DNA of 64,000 nt from Armatimonadota bacterium (GTDB lineage Bacteria > Armatimonadota > Fimbriimonadia > Fimbriimonadales > Fimbriimonadaceae): NCBI GenBank assembly GCA_016125185.1, contig WGMG01000002.1, positions 124,001 to 188,000 on the forward strand. Reading direction: 5' to 3'. Each line of letters starts with the position of its first letter. Position 1 is the stretch's first letter. The notes beneath the pieces are model-generated. The model made no database searches, was not told the DNA's origin, and saw only the letters and a program-made list of their open reading frames with translations. The translations under genes were made by a program, and so were the position numbers. This document shows, in pieces, positions 16,989 to 24,540 of this stretch.

Positions 16989-17375
16989 GTGGGACCGGAT
17001 ATTCGTTTTAGGAACGCAACCTTCGATGTGAAGAAGGAGAAGGAAAACTCCTACAACCCGGGCGTTGTTTGGGGTGAGGCCATCTTGGTTTGGCTTCGCG
17101 ACCACGCAAGCAAGCTCACCGACGTCTCCGACATCGATGAAGAAGACCACGGTAACTTCTGCTCGGCAACGTTCGATGGCCAACGGTACAGCTTTGTGGG
17201 AATGTGCGGAGCCGATGAGCCCGATGTTTGGCATCTTGTGATCGAGCGCAAGCGAACATTCAAGGAGCAGTTATTGGGCCGAGGCAAAACGACGGTTGAA
17301 GACCCATGCTTCACTTACGTCAAGGGCCTGCTGGAAGCAGACCCTTCGTTTACCGACATCGAAGTCGATCCTTAG
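16989..17375 (+). CDS. Small hypothetical protein
   Basis: A 128-aa protein from a GTG at 16989, 14 nt after the DUF5916 gene. It is acidic, soluble and without signal or membrane segments; notable stretches are DIDEEDHGNFCSATFDGQRY and MCGADEPDVWHLVIERKRTF. I do not recognise a family. Its stop codon overlaps that of the convergent anti-sigma-like gene through a shared TTAG. The spacing suggests co-transcription with the DUF5916 gene, but a functional link is not shown. Confidence 0.6.
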   Translation: MGPDIRFRNATFDVKKEKENSYNPGVVWGEAILVWLRDHASKLTDVSDIDEEDHGNFCSATFDGQRYSFVGMCGADEPDVWHLVIERKRTFKEQLLGRGKTTVEDPCFTYVKGLLEADPSFTDIEVDP

Positions 17376-18532
17376 CCGCCATCGGTGAACATAAATGGTT
17401 CATTGAGAATGACAGCCCCTGCACAGCGAATCAAAGGCACCTTTTCGAACTTCAGCGTCTTGTCGCCAAACTTGACCGAGCCCGATACCTTGTCGCCTGC
17501 CTTCCAGACCTTTGACCAGTCGTCTTGCATCCCGGACCACCGAAACGGAGCAAACGATTGCTTGTCAATTCTGAGCGTTCCGAAGTAAGGCGTGTAAGTC
17601 GCGCTGAAATGCTTTGTAGCGCCATTGCCAGTCTTCACATTGAGTTCGAACTTTACTGAACGGCTCTTCGGAGCAACCGCCACGGGTATAGGAATAACGA
17701 CCTCCGTCGGGGAGACCTCGATAAACGGCATCCCTCGACCCGCCTGCCCCACGGCCGTCATCATCGCCTTTCGGACCTCGCGATTGTCGAAAACCTCCGT
17801 TCCTGCCGGAAACTCAGGCTTGAGGTCCGCCGGATCAAGCTTGGAATAGTCGTAGAGGTATTCGTCGCCCCACGATCCGTGATCTCGCATTGCCAGCAAC
17901 CGAATGGGAAGGTTGGTTTGAGGGTCGGCCAGCAACTCAACCCGCTGATCGGTATTGCTTGTGACCTTTGTGCACACGAATCGGGTGACCTTTCGGCCCT
18001 TCCAGTCGAAGTCCCGTTCGACCGTAGGTGGCGGGAACCTCTTGAGGATGTCATCCAGACTGGGAATTCGGAATTGCAGTTGGTACCGAGTCGACGGCAC
18101 ATCGATCGAGCCCGCGTGAATGGCCGCAACGTAACCCATGACCGTCTTGTCGTCTCGGTACGAGAAGTTCTGGGCTGGCCCTTTCTCGTCATCGAGAGTA
18201 TAAAAGTTAACGCAAACTCCCTTAGCGATCTTCGTCGTCACCGTAAAGGAGCGCTTTTCGGGTGAACCCATGATACGGTGGTTCACGATGGTCACCGAGT
18301 CTGCTTTCTTCTCTGCGGCGATGACCTGCGCCATCGTCATCGGCGCCGAACCAAACAAGAAAACGGTGCTCAGCGCTGCAACGCCAAGGCCAGAACCAGC
18401 CAGGCTCAGGACAACGAGCTTCGCCCGCCGTCGTTTCGCGTCTCGCTCGACCCGAGCCAAAAGGTCGCCCGCCAAGTAAGGTGCGGGGGATGAATCTCTC
18501 CATCCATCCAAATCAAAAGTGGGTTCATTCAT
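17372..18532 (-). CDS. Putative anti-sigma factor with large extracytoplasmic domain
   Basis: A 386-aa single-pass membrane protein. Residues 1-38 are cytoplasmic and charged (LLARVERDAKRRRAK), a membrane helix lies at about 39-61 (LVVLSLAGSGLGVAALST), and about 320 residues are outside. The outer part holds a segment like LolA/RseB-type domains (VELLADPQTNLPIRLLAM). It overlaps the ECF sigma gene upstream by 4 nt (ATGA), the usual layout of a sigma/anti-sigma pair. No zinc-binding HxxxCxxC motif is seen in the N-terminus, so it is not a ZAS-type anti-sigma. Confidence 0.7.
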   Translation of the reverse strand: MNEPTFDLDGWRDSSPAPYLAGDLLARVERDAKRRRAKLVVLSLAGSGLGVAALSTVFLFGSAPMTMAQVIAAEKKADSVTIVNHRIMGSPEKRSFTVTTKIAKGVCVNFYTLDDEKGPAQNFSYRDDKTVMGYVAAIHAGSIDVPSTRYQLQFRIPSLDDILKRFPPPTVERDFDWKGRKVTRFVCTKVTSNTDQRVELLADPQTNLPIRLLAMRDHGSWGDEYLYDYSKLDPADLKPEFPAGTEVFDNREVRKAMMTAVGQAGRGMPFIEVSPTEVVIPIPVAVAPKSRSVKFELNVKTGNGATKHFSATYTPYFGTLRIDKQSFAPFRWSGMQDDWSKVWKAGDKVSGSVKFGDKTLKFEKVPLIRCAGAVILNEPFMFTDGG

Positions 18533-19047
18533 AACGTTGCCTCGTGAAGTTTGGTTGGGGTCAAAGGTTCGATTTCAAGCTGATCTCGCAGGCGATGCAC
18601 CGCCTCGTGCACTCTCGACTGCACCGTGCCCTGCGGAAGACGCAGAATCTCGGCTGCCTCTTTCGACGTGAAACCCTCCGCCTTCACCAGCACAAAAGCC
18701 TCCTGTAAAGACTTGGGCAAGGCGCGAAAGGCTCGTTCCAAGTCGAGAAGCGAATCCATATCCACCGCTTCGCTGGAAACGAGGTCGTCGATCGGCTCCG
18801 TCGGAATGTGGCGGAGTCGCCTCCAACGGTTGAGCGTGATGCCAAACAGGTAGCTTCGATGCATCTCCTCGATCGGCTTTCTTCGCGCCGATTGTAAAGC
18901 GGCAAGGATCGTTTCTCCCACCAAGTCCTCTGCAATCGAGCGATTGCCGGTCAAGCGAAGCGCAAATCGGTACACCGCCGCACCGTGGTCGTCCCACAGC
19001 GCCGCGGCTAACCGCTTCTTCTCGTCACCGCCTAACTTTGGCCCCAT
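18529..19047 (-). CDS. ECF-type RNA polymerase sigma factor
   Basis: A 172-aa sigma-70 family protein. Region 2 is FALRLTGNRSIAEDLVGETILAAL, and region 4 is LPKSLQEAFVLVKAEGFTSKEAAEILRLPQGTVQSRVHEAVHRLR, with the helix-turn-helix at SKEAAEILRLPQGTVQSRVH. The linker contains IPTEPIDDL. Length is typical for the group. The downstream anti-sigma-like gene overlaps by 4 nt. It likely responds to an envelope signal read by that partner. The regulon cannot be read from this window. Confidence 0.93.
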   Translation of the reverse strand: MGPKLGGDEKKRLAAALWDDHGAAVYRFALRLTGNRSIAEDLVGETILAALQSARRKPIEEMHRSYLFGITLNRWRRLRHIPTEPIDDLVSSEAVDMDSLLDLERAFRALPKSLQEAFVLVKAEGFTSKEAAEILRLPQGTVQSRVHEAVHRLRDQLEIEPLTPTKLHEATL

Positions 19048-19162
19048 ACTCCTCTATTGCCGATTTGCCGCCATTTTGTTGGACGAATTTCTTTACACTC
19101 GGGCTCTCTTGCTGGGTTCCCTGTTCTCGGTTCTCCGCGCCCCACACGGTAACATCTTCCTA

Positions 19163-20092
19163 ATGCCACAAGCCGAGGACTTCTACCGCCAGATGGTGCG
19201 TCTGCGCGCGGTCGAAACCGAACTCACCAAGCTCTCGCAATCCGGTCAACTTCGCGGCTCTCTCCACCTTTGCCAGGGACAAGAAGCCGTCCCCGCTGGA
19301 GCCTGCGCCGCCCTCCGCCAGGACGACTACCTCACCTGCACCTACCGCGGTCACGGCTACGTCCTCGCCAAGGGGCTCGACCTCGACCTCGTCCTCCAAG
19401 AAATCCTCGGCAAAGCCACTGGTCTGTGCCACGGCAAAGGCGGCAAGATGCACCTCTTCGACCCCGAATTCGGCCTCCTCGGCACCAACGGCATCGTCGG
19501 TGGCGGCGTCGGAACTGCCGTCGGGGGCGCGATGGCATCGTGGATCGACGGAGCCGACCGCGTCGCCCTCACCGTCTTCGGTGACGGCACTCTCAACCAG
19601 GGCCACGTCAGCGAATGCTTCAACATGGCCGCGCTCTACAAACTGCCCGTCATCTTCCTGTGCGAAAACAACCTTTACGCCGAGATGACCCCGCTGGACC
19701 GCAGTCACGGCAACACCGACCTTTGCGCTCGCGTCGCGGGCTTCGGCATCCGCACCGACAAGTGCGATGGTAACGATCCGTTCCTCGTGCATGAGACCAT
19801 GAGCCGGGCGGTAGCCCACGCCCGAAAAGGCGACGGTCCAACCTTCATCGAGGCCATGACTTACCGCACCATCGGCCACTACCAAGCCGACCCAGGCACC
19901 CAATACCGAACCGCCGACGAGGTCTCCGCTTGGCGCGAAAAGTCCCCGATTGCCAAACTGGAAAAGGTGATCGGAGGGGCGGCAATTGCCATTCGGGAAG
20001 AGGAAGAGCTTCGCGTTTCCGACGCCATGCAGCGGGCTCTCAAGCAGCCCGATCCGCACTTCAGCCATGCCCTCACGGAGGTGTTCGCATGA
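19163..20092 (+). CDS. 2-oxoacid dehydrogenase E1 component, alpha subunit
   Basis: A 309-aa thiamine-diphosphate enzyme of the split E1 (PdhA/AcoA) type. Visible are RGSLHLCQGQEAVPAGACAA, the HGKGGKMHLF segment, and the ThDP motif GDGTLNQGHVSECFNMAALYKLPVIFLCENN (Gly-Asp-Gly to Asn-Asn). FIEAMTYRTIGHYQADPG carries the conserved HY pair. The start at 19163 is used; the open frame begins earlier at 18944 but runs antisense to the sigma gene. It overlaps the beta subunit by 4 nt. No E2 or E3 is in the window; acetoin, pyruvate or branched-chain specificity cannot be told. Confidence 0.9.
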   Translation: MPQAEDFYRQMVRLRAVETELTKLSQSGQLRGSLHLCQGQEAVPAGACAALRQDDYLTCTYRGHGYVLAKGLDLDLVLQEILGKATGLCHGKGGKMHLFDPEFGLLGTNGIVGGGVGTAVGGAMASWIDGADRVALTVFGDGTLNQGHVSECFNMAALYKLPVIFLCENNLYAEMTPLDRSHGNTDLCARVAGFGIRTDKCDGNDPFLVHETMSRAVAHARKGDGPTFIEAMTYRTIGHYQADPGTQYRTADEVSAWREKSPIAKLEKVIGGAAIAIREEEELRVSDAMQRALKQPDPHFSHALTEVFA

Positions 20093-21057
20093 GCGAAATG
20101 ACCTTTGTTCAGGCTATCAACTCCGGCCTTCGCCAGGAGTTCGACCGCGATCCCAACGTCTTCCTGATGGGCGAGGACGTTGCCCACTACGGAGGCATGT
20201 TCCGCGTAACCGAAGGGCTCCTCGACACGTACGGCCCGAAGCGAGTGGTCGACACCCCGATCTCCGAATCCGGCTTCATCGGTATGGCTCTCGGTGCCGC
20301 GCTTGCTGGCAAACGCCCGGTCGCCGAACTTATGTTCATCGACTTCTCGCTGGTCGCAATGGACCAGGTTCACAACCAGATCGCCAAGACGCATTACATG
20401 AGCGGCGGACGCGTGAAGGTTCCGCTGACCATCATCACCCAGGGCGGCGGCTACAAAGGCGCGGCAGCCCAGCACAGCCAGATGCTGGAAGCCCTCTTCC
20501 TCCAGGTTCCCGGCATCAAAGTCGTCTGCCCATCGAACCCTGCCGACGCCAAGGGCCTTCTCGCCGCATGCATCCTCGACGACAATCCCGTCCTCTTCAT
20601 CGAGCACAAACAGCTTCTCGGCGTGAAGGGTGAGGTGCCAGATGGCGAGCACGTCATCCCGCTTGGCGAAGCCAAAGTCCTCCGCGAAGGCACCGACCTA
20701 ACGATCTTTACCTACTCTTACGGAGTCACCCTCGTCGAGCAGGCTCTGGAAGGGCAAAGCGTGTCGGTCGAGCTCATCGACCTCCGAAGCCTCAACCCGC
20801 TCGATTGGCCGACCATTGCCGCCAGCGTCAAGAAAACCCACCGCGCCATGATTGTCCACGAATCGCACACGCGATGCGGCGTTGGTGTCGATCTCGCCGC
20901 CCAAATTCAGGAAAAGCTATTCGACGAACTCGATGCGCCTGTCCTCGTCTGTGGCGGTGCCGATACTCCGATTCCCTTCGCCAAAACGCTTGAGGAGGTC
21001 GTCCTCCCGACACCCGAGCGGATCCGAACCACGATCGAAAGGGTCTTCCATGGCTGA
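20089..21057 (+). CDS. 2-oxoacid dehydrogenase E1 component, beta subunit
   Basis: A 322-aa transketolase-like beta subunit. It begins MSEMTFVQAINSGLRQEF and contains VFLMGEDVAHYGGMFRVTEGL, DTPISESGFIGMALGAAL, MFIDF, and QGGGYKGAAAQHSQMLEALF. The C-terminal transketolase domain has VELIDLRSLNPLDWPTI and HESHTRCGVG. The true start is the ATG at 20089, coupled to the alpha stop through ATGA. The SDR start overlaps its end by 8 nt, so these three are one translational unit. Confidence 0.92.
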   Translation: MSEMTFVQAINSGLRQEFDRDPNVFLMGEDVAHYGGMFRVTEGLLDTYGPKRVVDTPISESGFIGMALGAALAGKRPVAELMFIDFSLVAMDQVHNQIAKTHYMSGGRVKVPLTIITQGGGYKGAAAQHSQMLEALFLQVPGIKVVCPSNPADAKGLLAACILDDNPVLFIEHKQLLGVKGEVPDGEHVIPLGEAKVLREGTDLTIFTYSYGVTLVEQALEGQSVSVELIDLRSLNPLDWPTIAASVKKTHRAMIVHESHTRCGVGVDLAAQIQEKLFDELDAPVLVCGGADTPIPFAKTLEEVVLPTPERIRTTIERVFHG

Positions 21058-21781
21058 TCGCCTCGTCGGCAAAACTGCCCTCGTCACCGGTGCCGCCCAG
21101 GGCATTGGTGCGGCTATTCTCGACCTCTTCGCCCAGGAAGGCGCTACCGCCTGGGGTGTTGACCGCACGCCAGGAGCGACCGATTTCACGCTCGACCTCG
21201 CCAACGTTGCCGAGATTCCCGACTTCATCCGCGCTCTCCCATCGATCCCCGATGTCCTCGTCAACTGCGCCGGAATCTGTCTGACCCGGCCCTTTTTCGA
21301 CATCGAAGTCGATGGCTTTGAGCGCACATTCAAGATCAACGTGACCGCAAGCTTTGTGCTGATGCAGGAGTTGGCATGGCACCTCAAAGAGGGCCAGCGC
21401 CCTGGTTCGATCATCAACATGGCCTCCAACAGCGGTCTCATGCCCAAGTTGGAGCAGCTCGACTATGGCGCCAGTAAGGCCGCCGTTATCAGCATGACCC
21501 GCTCTGCCGCCGCCAGCCTCGGCCCGCACGGCATCCGGGTTAATGCCATCGCACCCGGCGTTATCGACACCCCGCTCACCCAGTCGATCGCCAAACAGCG
21601 AAGCGAAATCCGGGGCGTTCCGCCGGAAGAAACGCTTCGTCCCGTCCTCGACTCCCTCCCCCTCCGCCGCATGGGTACGGCTGATGAGGTCGCTAACGTC
21701 GCTCTTTTCCTTGCTTCGGACGAATCCGCCTTCGTCACGGGCCAAACCTATCTGGTCGATGGCGGTCAACTGATGCACTAA
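21050..21781 (+). CDS. Short-chain dehydrogenase/reductase
   Basis: A 243-aa NAD(P)-dependent SDR. The cofactor motif is TGAAQGIGAAI near residue 13, NCAG follows, the catalytic Ser lies in NMASNSGL and the catalytic pair is YGASKAA. It ends with the typical DESAFVTGQTYLVDGGQLMH. The start at 21050 overlaps the E1 beta stop by 8 nt. Linkage to the E1 subunits suggests it acts on a substrate or product of the same pathway, for example an alpha-hydroxyketone, but the substrate is not determined. Confidence 0.9.
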   Translation: MADRLVGKTALVTGAAQGIGAAILDLFAQEGATAWGVDRTPGATDFTLDLANVAEIPDFIRALPSIPDVLVNCAGICLTRPFFDIEVDGFERTFKINVTASFVLMQELAWHLKEGQRPGSIINMASNSGLMPKLEQLDYGASKAAVISMTRSAAASLGPHGIRVNAIAPGVIDTPLTQSIAKQRSEIRGVPPEETLRPVLDSLPLRRMGTADEVANVALFLASDESAFVTGQTYLVDGGQLMH

Positions 21782-21883
21782 AATTCATATCGTCAATTGC
21801 CCGGAAGGGTGGGGAATCCAGATATCGCACAATAAGCGAGACTACGATTTTTAGTTCTCCGCTCACTCCTTGCCGATCTCCTG

Positions 21884-21889
21884 TAAACT
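21884..21889 (+). promoter_or_regulatory. -10-like box before the VOC gene
   Basis: TGTAAACT ends 11 nt before the ATG at 21901, with no ribosome-binding site between. It matches the box seen before several other genes in the window. Confidence 0.4.
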
Positions 21890-21900
21890 GATGCGACAAC

Positions 21901-22410
21901 ATGGCATTCAACGGACTTTGGCACGCCAGCTTCACCGTCTCCAACCTCGAGCAAAGTCTCGAATTCTACTGCGGTCTGCTCGGCATGGAACTCCATCACC
22001 AGCAAGTCCAACACAACGAATACACATCCAAGCTCGTCGGCTACCCCGACGCCAACTTGAAAGTCGCGATGCTCCGCATCCCCAACGCCTTCGTGGGCCC
22101 CTCGAATCACCACCTAGAACTCGTCGAGTACGTCCACCCTCGCGGCGAAAAAACCGACGTCAGCACGAACCGACCGGGTGCCCCGCACCTGGCGTTCGTC
22201 ACCGACGACATCCACGCCGACTACCGACGCCTCGCCGCCGCTGGAGTCCGATTCAAGGCCCCCGCTCCCGTCGCTATCGAAGAGGGAGTCAATAAGGGAG
22301 GCTTCACCGTCTATTTCCTTGATCCTGACGATATCACTCTCGAAATGTTGCAGCCGCCAGCTGGTCGCCCATGGGGCAGCGTCAACGGCACCGAACTGAA
22401 AAAGCCCTAA
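21901..22410 (+). CDS. VOC-superfamily (glyoxalase/dioxygenase-like) protein
   Basis: A 169-aa protein made of two beta-alpha-beta-beta-beta modules. Likely metal ligands are His in GLWHASFTV, Glu in HHLELVEYVHP, His in APHLAFVTDD and Glu in DDITLEML, matching the usual H/E/H/E pattern. The substrate could be a glyoxal-type adduct or a ring compound; it cannot be told. It lies 4 nt before the solute-binding protein gene and downstream of the E1/SDR unit, so it probably belongs to the same catabolic cluster. Confidence 0.85.
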   Translation: MAFNGLWHASFTVSNLEQSLEFYCGLLGMELHHQQVQHNEYTSKLVGYPDANLKVAMLRIPNAFVGPSNHHLELVEYVHPRGEKTDVSTNRPGAPHLAFVTDDIHADYRRLAAAGVRFKAPAPVAIEEGVNKGGFTVYFLDPDDITLEMLQPPAGRPWGSVNGTELKKP

Positions 22411-22414
22411 CGCA

Positions 22415-23635
22415 ATGAAGCTAAAACTCATCTCCCGCCAGCAGGAGACTTTCGAAAACGCCTTCCGCGCCCAAATCGCCGACTTTCAGCGGGTTCACCC
22501 CCACGTCGAAGTCGAGTGCACCTTCCTACCCATCCACGACCACTACGAAAAGATGGTCGCCAACATGGGCACCGAATCCGACGAATTCGATCTTTTCCTA
22601 TGTTGCACCGACTGGTTGCCGATCCTCATGGAGAACGAGAGCATCACCGCCCTCGACGAAATGATCGACTCCAATCCGCCCGTCGATTGGCCCAATGGAT
22701 GGCACCCCGCCATGCTGGGGCTTCAACAACGCCACGGCTACATCTACGGCCTACCTTGGCACGACGGCCCCCAGGTCTTCCACTACCGTACCGACCTCTT
22801 CAACGATCCCAACGAGCAGAACGCCTTTCGCGAGCAACACGGCCGCGACCTTCGTGTGCCCGAGACGTGGGACGAATTCCTCGAAGTCGCCATGTTCTTC
22901 ACTCGGCCCGACAAGGGTCTGTGGGGCTGTTGCGAAGCGGCCTACACTGACGGCCATAACAACGTCTACGACTTCCTCATCCACCTCTGGAGCCGAGGAG
23001 GCAGGCTCCTCGACGCCGACCGCAACCCCATCTTCGATAGCCCAATCGGGGTCGAAGCCTTACAGTTCTACGTCGATCTCTTCCACAAGCACAAGGTCGC
23101 CTCGCCCGAATGCCTCAACCTCGGCAGTGTCGAATGCGGTGACTACTACGCCCAAGGCAACGCCGCCATGATGTGGAACTGGTGCGGTTTCGCCGCCGTC
23201 GCCGAGATGCCCGAGTACAGTAAGATCGTCGGCAAGAACGCTTGCACCAAGCTCCCGGCGGGCTCGGCTGGCTCGGTGTCTCTCAACATCTATTGGGTCC
23301 TCACGATCCCTTCCGGCTCGGAGAATAAGGAGCTCGCCTACCAATTCCTCCAGCACATTTCCGGTCCTGCGACCGACAAAATGGTCTCGATGGCCGGAGC
23401 CAACGGCGTTCGCCTCTCGACCTGGAACGATCCCGAAGTCCGCGCGAAGTACCCGTACTACGGCATCATCGCCGACGTCCACGCCAACACGCGGACTCTT
23501 CCCGCCATTCCCGAATACCCCGAGATCAACGAAGCGATCTCGCGGGCGGTGCATCGGGCCCTCCACGGCGAAATGTCGGTGGAGGAATCGCTAAAGAAGG
23601 CCGCGAGCGAAGCGAGAACGATTCTGAAGAAATAG
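22415..23635 (+). CDS. Sugar ABC-type solute-binding protein without a signal peptide
   Basis: A 406-aa protein of the MalE/UgpB type (cluster 1). It starts MKLKLISRQQETFENAFRAQ and reads ADFQRVHPHVEVECTFLP, LPWHDGPQVFHYRTDLF and YAQGNAAMMWNWCGFAAVAE, which are family features. The N-terminus lacks any hydrophobic segment or lipobox, and only 4 nt separate it from the VOC gene, so a hidden signal is unlikely. No permease or ATPase genes are nearby. It may be a cytoplasmic ligand sensor or bind a partner, or export may be lost. Confidence 0.85.
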   Translation: MKLKLISRQQETFENAFRAQIADFQRVHPHVEVECTFLPIHDHYEKMVANMGTESDEFDLFLCCTDWLPILMENESITALDEMIDSNPPVDWPNGWHPAMLGLQQRHGYIYGLPWHDGPQVFHYRTDLFNDPNEQNAFREQHGRDLRVPETWDEFLEVAMFFTRPDKGLWGCCEAAYTDGHNNVYDFLIHLWSRGGRLLDADRNPIFDSPIGVEALQFYVDLFHKHKVASPECLNLGSVECGDYYAQGNAAMMWNWCGFAAVAEMPEYSKIVGKNACTKLPAGSAGSVSLNIYWVLTIPSGSENKELAYQFLQHISGPATDKMVSMAGANGVRLSTWNDPEVRAKYPYYGIIADVHANTRTLPAIPEYPEINEAISRAVHRALHGEMSVEESLKKAASEARTILKK

Positions 23636-23682
23636 GAGGGCGACCGTCTAGTCGTTCCATCTTCCTATAGACCCCCCAATTG

Positions 23683-23800
23683 TGATGATGAAACCAGCCT
23701 TTCATCATCATTTCCCCCCTCTCTATAGTGAGGATGTTGAAAGGCGAGATGGGTGGCACTGGTCATGACACCCCCGTTTGCGGGCTGGGAATGACCAGTG
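23683..23800. repeat. Two inverted repeats in the 23636-23867 gap
   Basis: TGATGATGAAA (23683-23693) pairs with TTTCATCATCA (23700-23710). CACTGGTCAT (23757-23766) pairs with ATGACCAGTG (23791-23800), and an inner CCCG-TTTG-CGGG stem lies between. The first could be a transcription stop after the binding-protein gene, although no T-run follows; the second has operator-like symmetry. The role is not known. Confidence 0.45.
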
Positions 23801-23849
23801 ATTTGCCGACTCAATAGAGCCATTCGCTACCGATGCATCGAGCCCGGCG

Positions 23850-23855
23850 TACAAT
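23850..23855 (+). promoter_or_regulatory. -10-like box before the 23868 gene
   Basis: GTACAAT ends 12 nt before the ATG at 23868 and no ribosome-binding site is visible, suggesting a very short leader. Confidence 0.4.
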
Positions 23856-23867
23856 GAAAGCCGAGCC

Positions 23868-24338
23868 ATGAATGCTCCCGTTGCCGACGATCCAAGAGCA
23901 TTCCAGATGCCGTTCCGAGACTCAACGGAGATGAGCTACTTCGCCTTCATCTTCATGTTTAGCCTTATCACGGTTCGCGCTCTGGCTGAAGCCCTAGGTC
24001 GGCTGTCCCGTCATGACTTTGCCGCCAGAAATGTCGGCGCAATTCTGTTGCCGCTCAGTTTCACCTGTATCTTCATTTGGGCAAAACATTTGTCTAAGAA
24101 GCAGAAGATTTCGTTTGAAGATGGGACCTACCAATTGCCAAACGAGGATCAAACTTCCTCCCTTGCCGAACTCAAAAAAATCACGATCATGACTCCAATC
24201 CTGCATCAGGATCGGCGAGAAGTGAGGCTAACATTGGCGAACCACAAGGCGGTCTACGTCCGCCCCACGCCACAAGACCTGGAGCCATTTATCCAATACC
24301 TCGAATCCCAAACCGGTCTAACCGCCGAACGCCCCTAG
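23868..24338 (+). CDS. Two-helix membrane protein with cytoplasmic tail domain
   Basis: A 156-aa protein with two membrane segments (FAFIFMFSLITVRALAEAL and NVGAILLPLSFTCIFIW) and a tail of about 75 residues (KISFEDGTYQLPNEDQ to IQYLESQTGLTAERP). The tail has the beta-rich then helix pattern of PH-like domains. The proteins at 51406 and 51849 have the same plan, so the three may be one family. No function is known. It lies alone between inverted repeats and the oxidoreductase. Confidence 0.6.
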   Translation: MNAPVADDPRAFQMPFRDSTEMSYFAFIFMFSLITVRALAEALGRLSRHDFAARNVGAILLPLSFTCIFIWAKHLSKKQKISFEDGTYQLPNEDQTSSLAELKKITIMTPILHQDRREVRLTLANHKAVYVRPTPQDLEPFIQYLESQTGLTAERP

Positions 24339-24346
24339 CCTCGAAG

Positions 24347-24352
24347 TAAACT
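24347..24352 (+). promoter_or_regulatory. -10-like box before the duplicated oxidoreductase 5' end
   Basis: GTAAACT ends 12 nt before the ATG at 24365, the start of the broken first copy. It may now drive the intact oxidoreductase gene downstream. Confidence 0.35.
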
Positions 24353-24364
24353 CTCCGCCATCGC

Positions 24365-24460
24365 ATGGAATCTCGGATTCTGACCCAATCCTCCGCCCCG
24401 CCTCGCCAAAAGTTCCCCATCGTCTGCATTGGGACGGACGGAATCAAGCGCAATGCGAGC
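24365..24460 (+). pseudogene. Truncated 5' duplicate of the oxidoreductase gene
   Basis: From an ATG at 24365 this reads PPRQKFPIVCIGTDGIKRNA, against QPRQKFPIVCVGAGGIMRNA in the intact gene. Segment 24401-24457 matches 24565-24621 at about 47 of 57 nt. The glycine motif is damaged (GTDGI for GAGGI), and the frame then runs into a REP-like hairpin. It is a decayed duplicate, not a working gene. Confidence 0.7.
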
Positions 24461-24466
24461 AGAGAT

Positions 24467-24511
24467 ACCTCTCTGGCTAGAGAGGTCGGTGAGCGGAGCG
24501 AACCGGGTGAG
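24467..24511 (+). repeat. REP-like hairpin element, copy B
   Basis: ACCTCTCT and AGAGAGGT form an 8-bp stem with a GGCT loop. The tail is CGGTGAGC, then GAGCGAAC, then GGGTGAG, as in the copy at 12884-12938. It separates the broken and intact copies of the oxidoreductase 5' end. Confidence 0.6.
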
Positions 24512-24540
24512 TCGCACATCGCATCGAAGGAGCGGATAAA

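Noticed and set aside
18944-19162. An N-terminal extension of the E1 alpha gene by 73 residues
   Set aside because: It runs antisense to the ECF sigma gene; the product starts naturally at MPQAEDFYRQMVRLRAVE.
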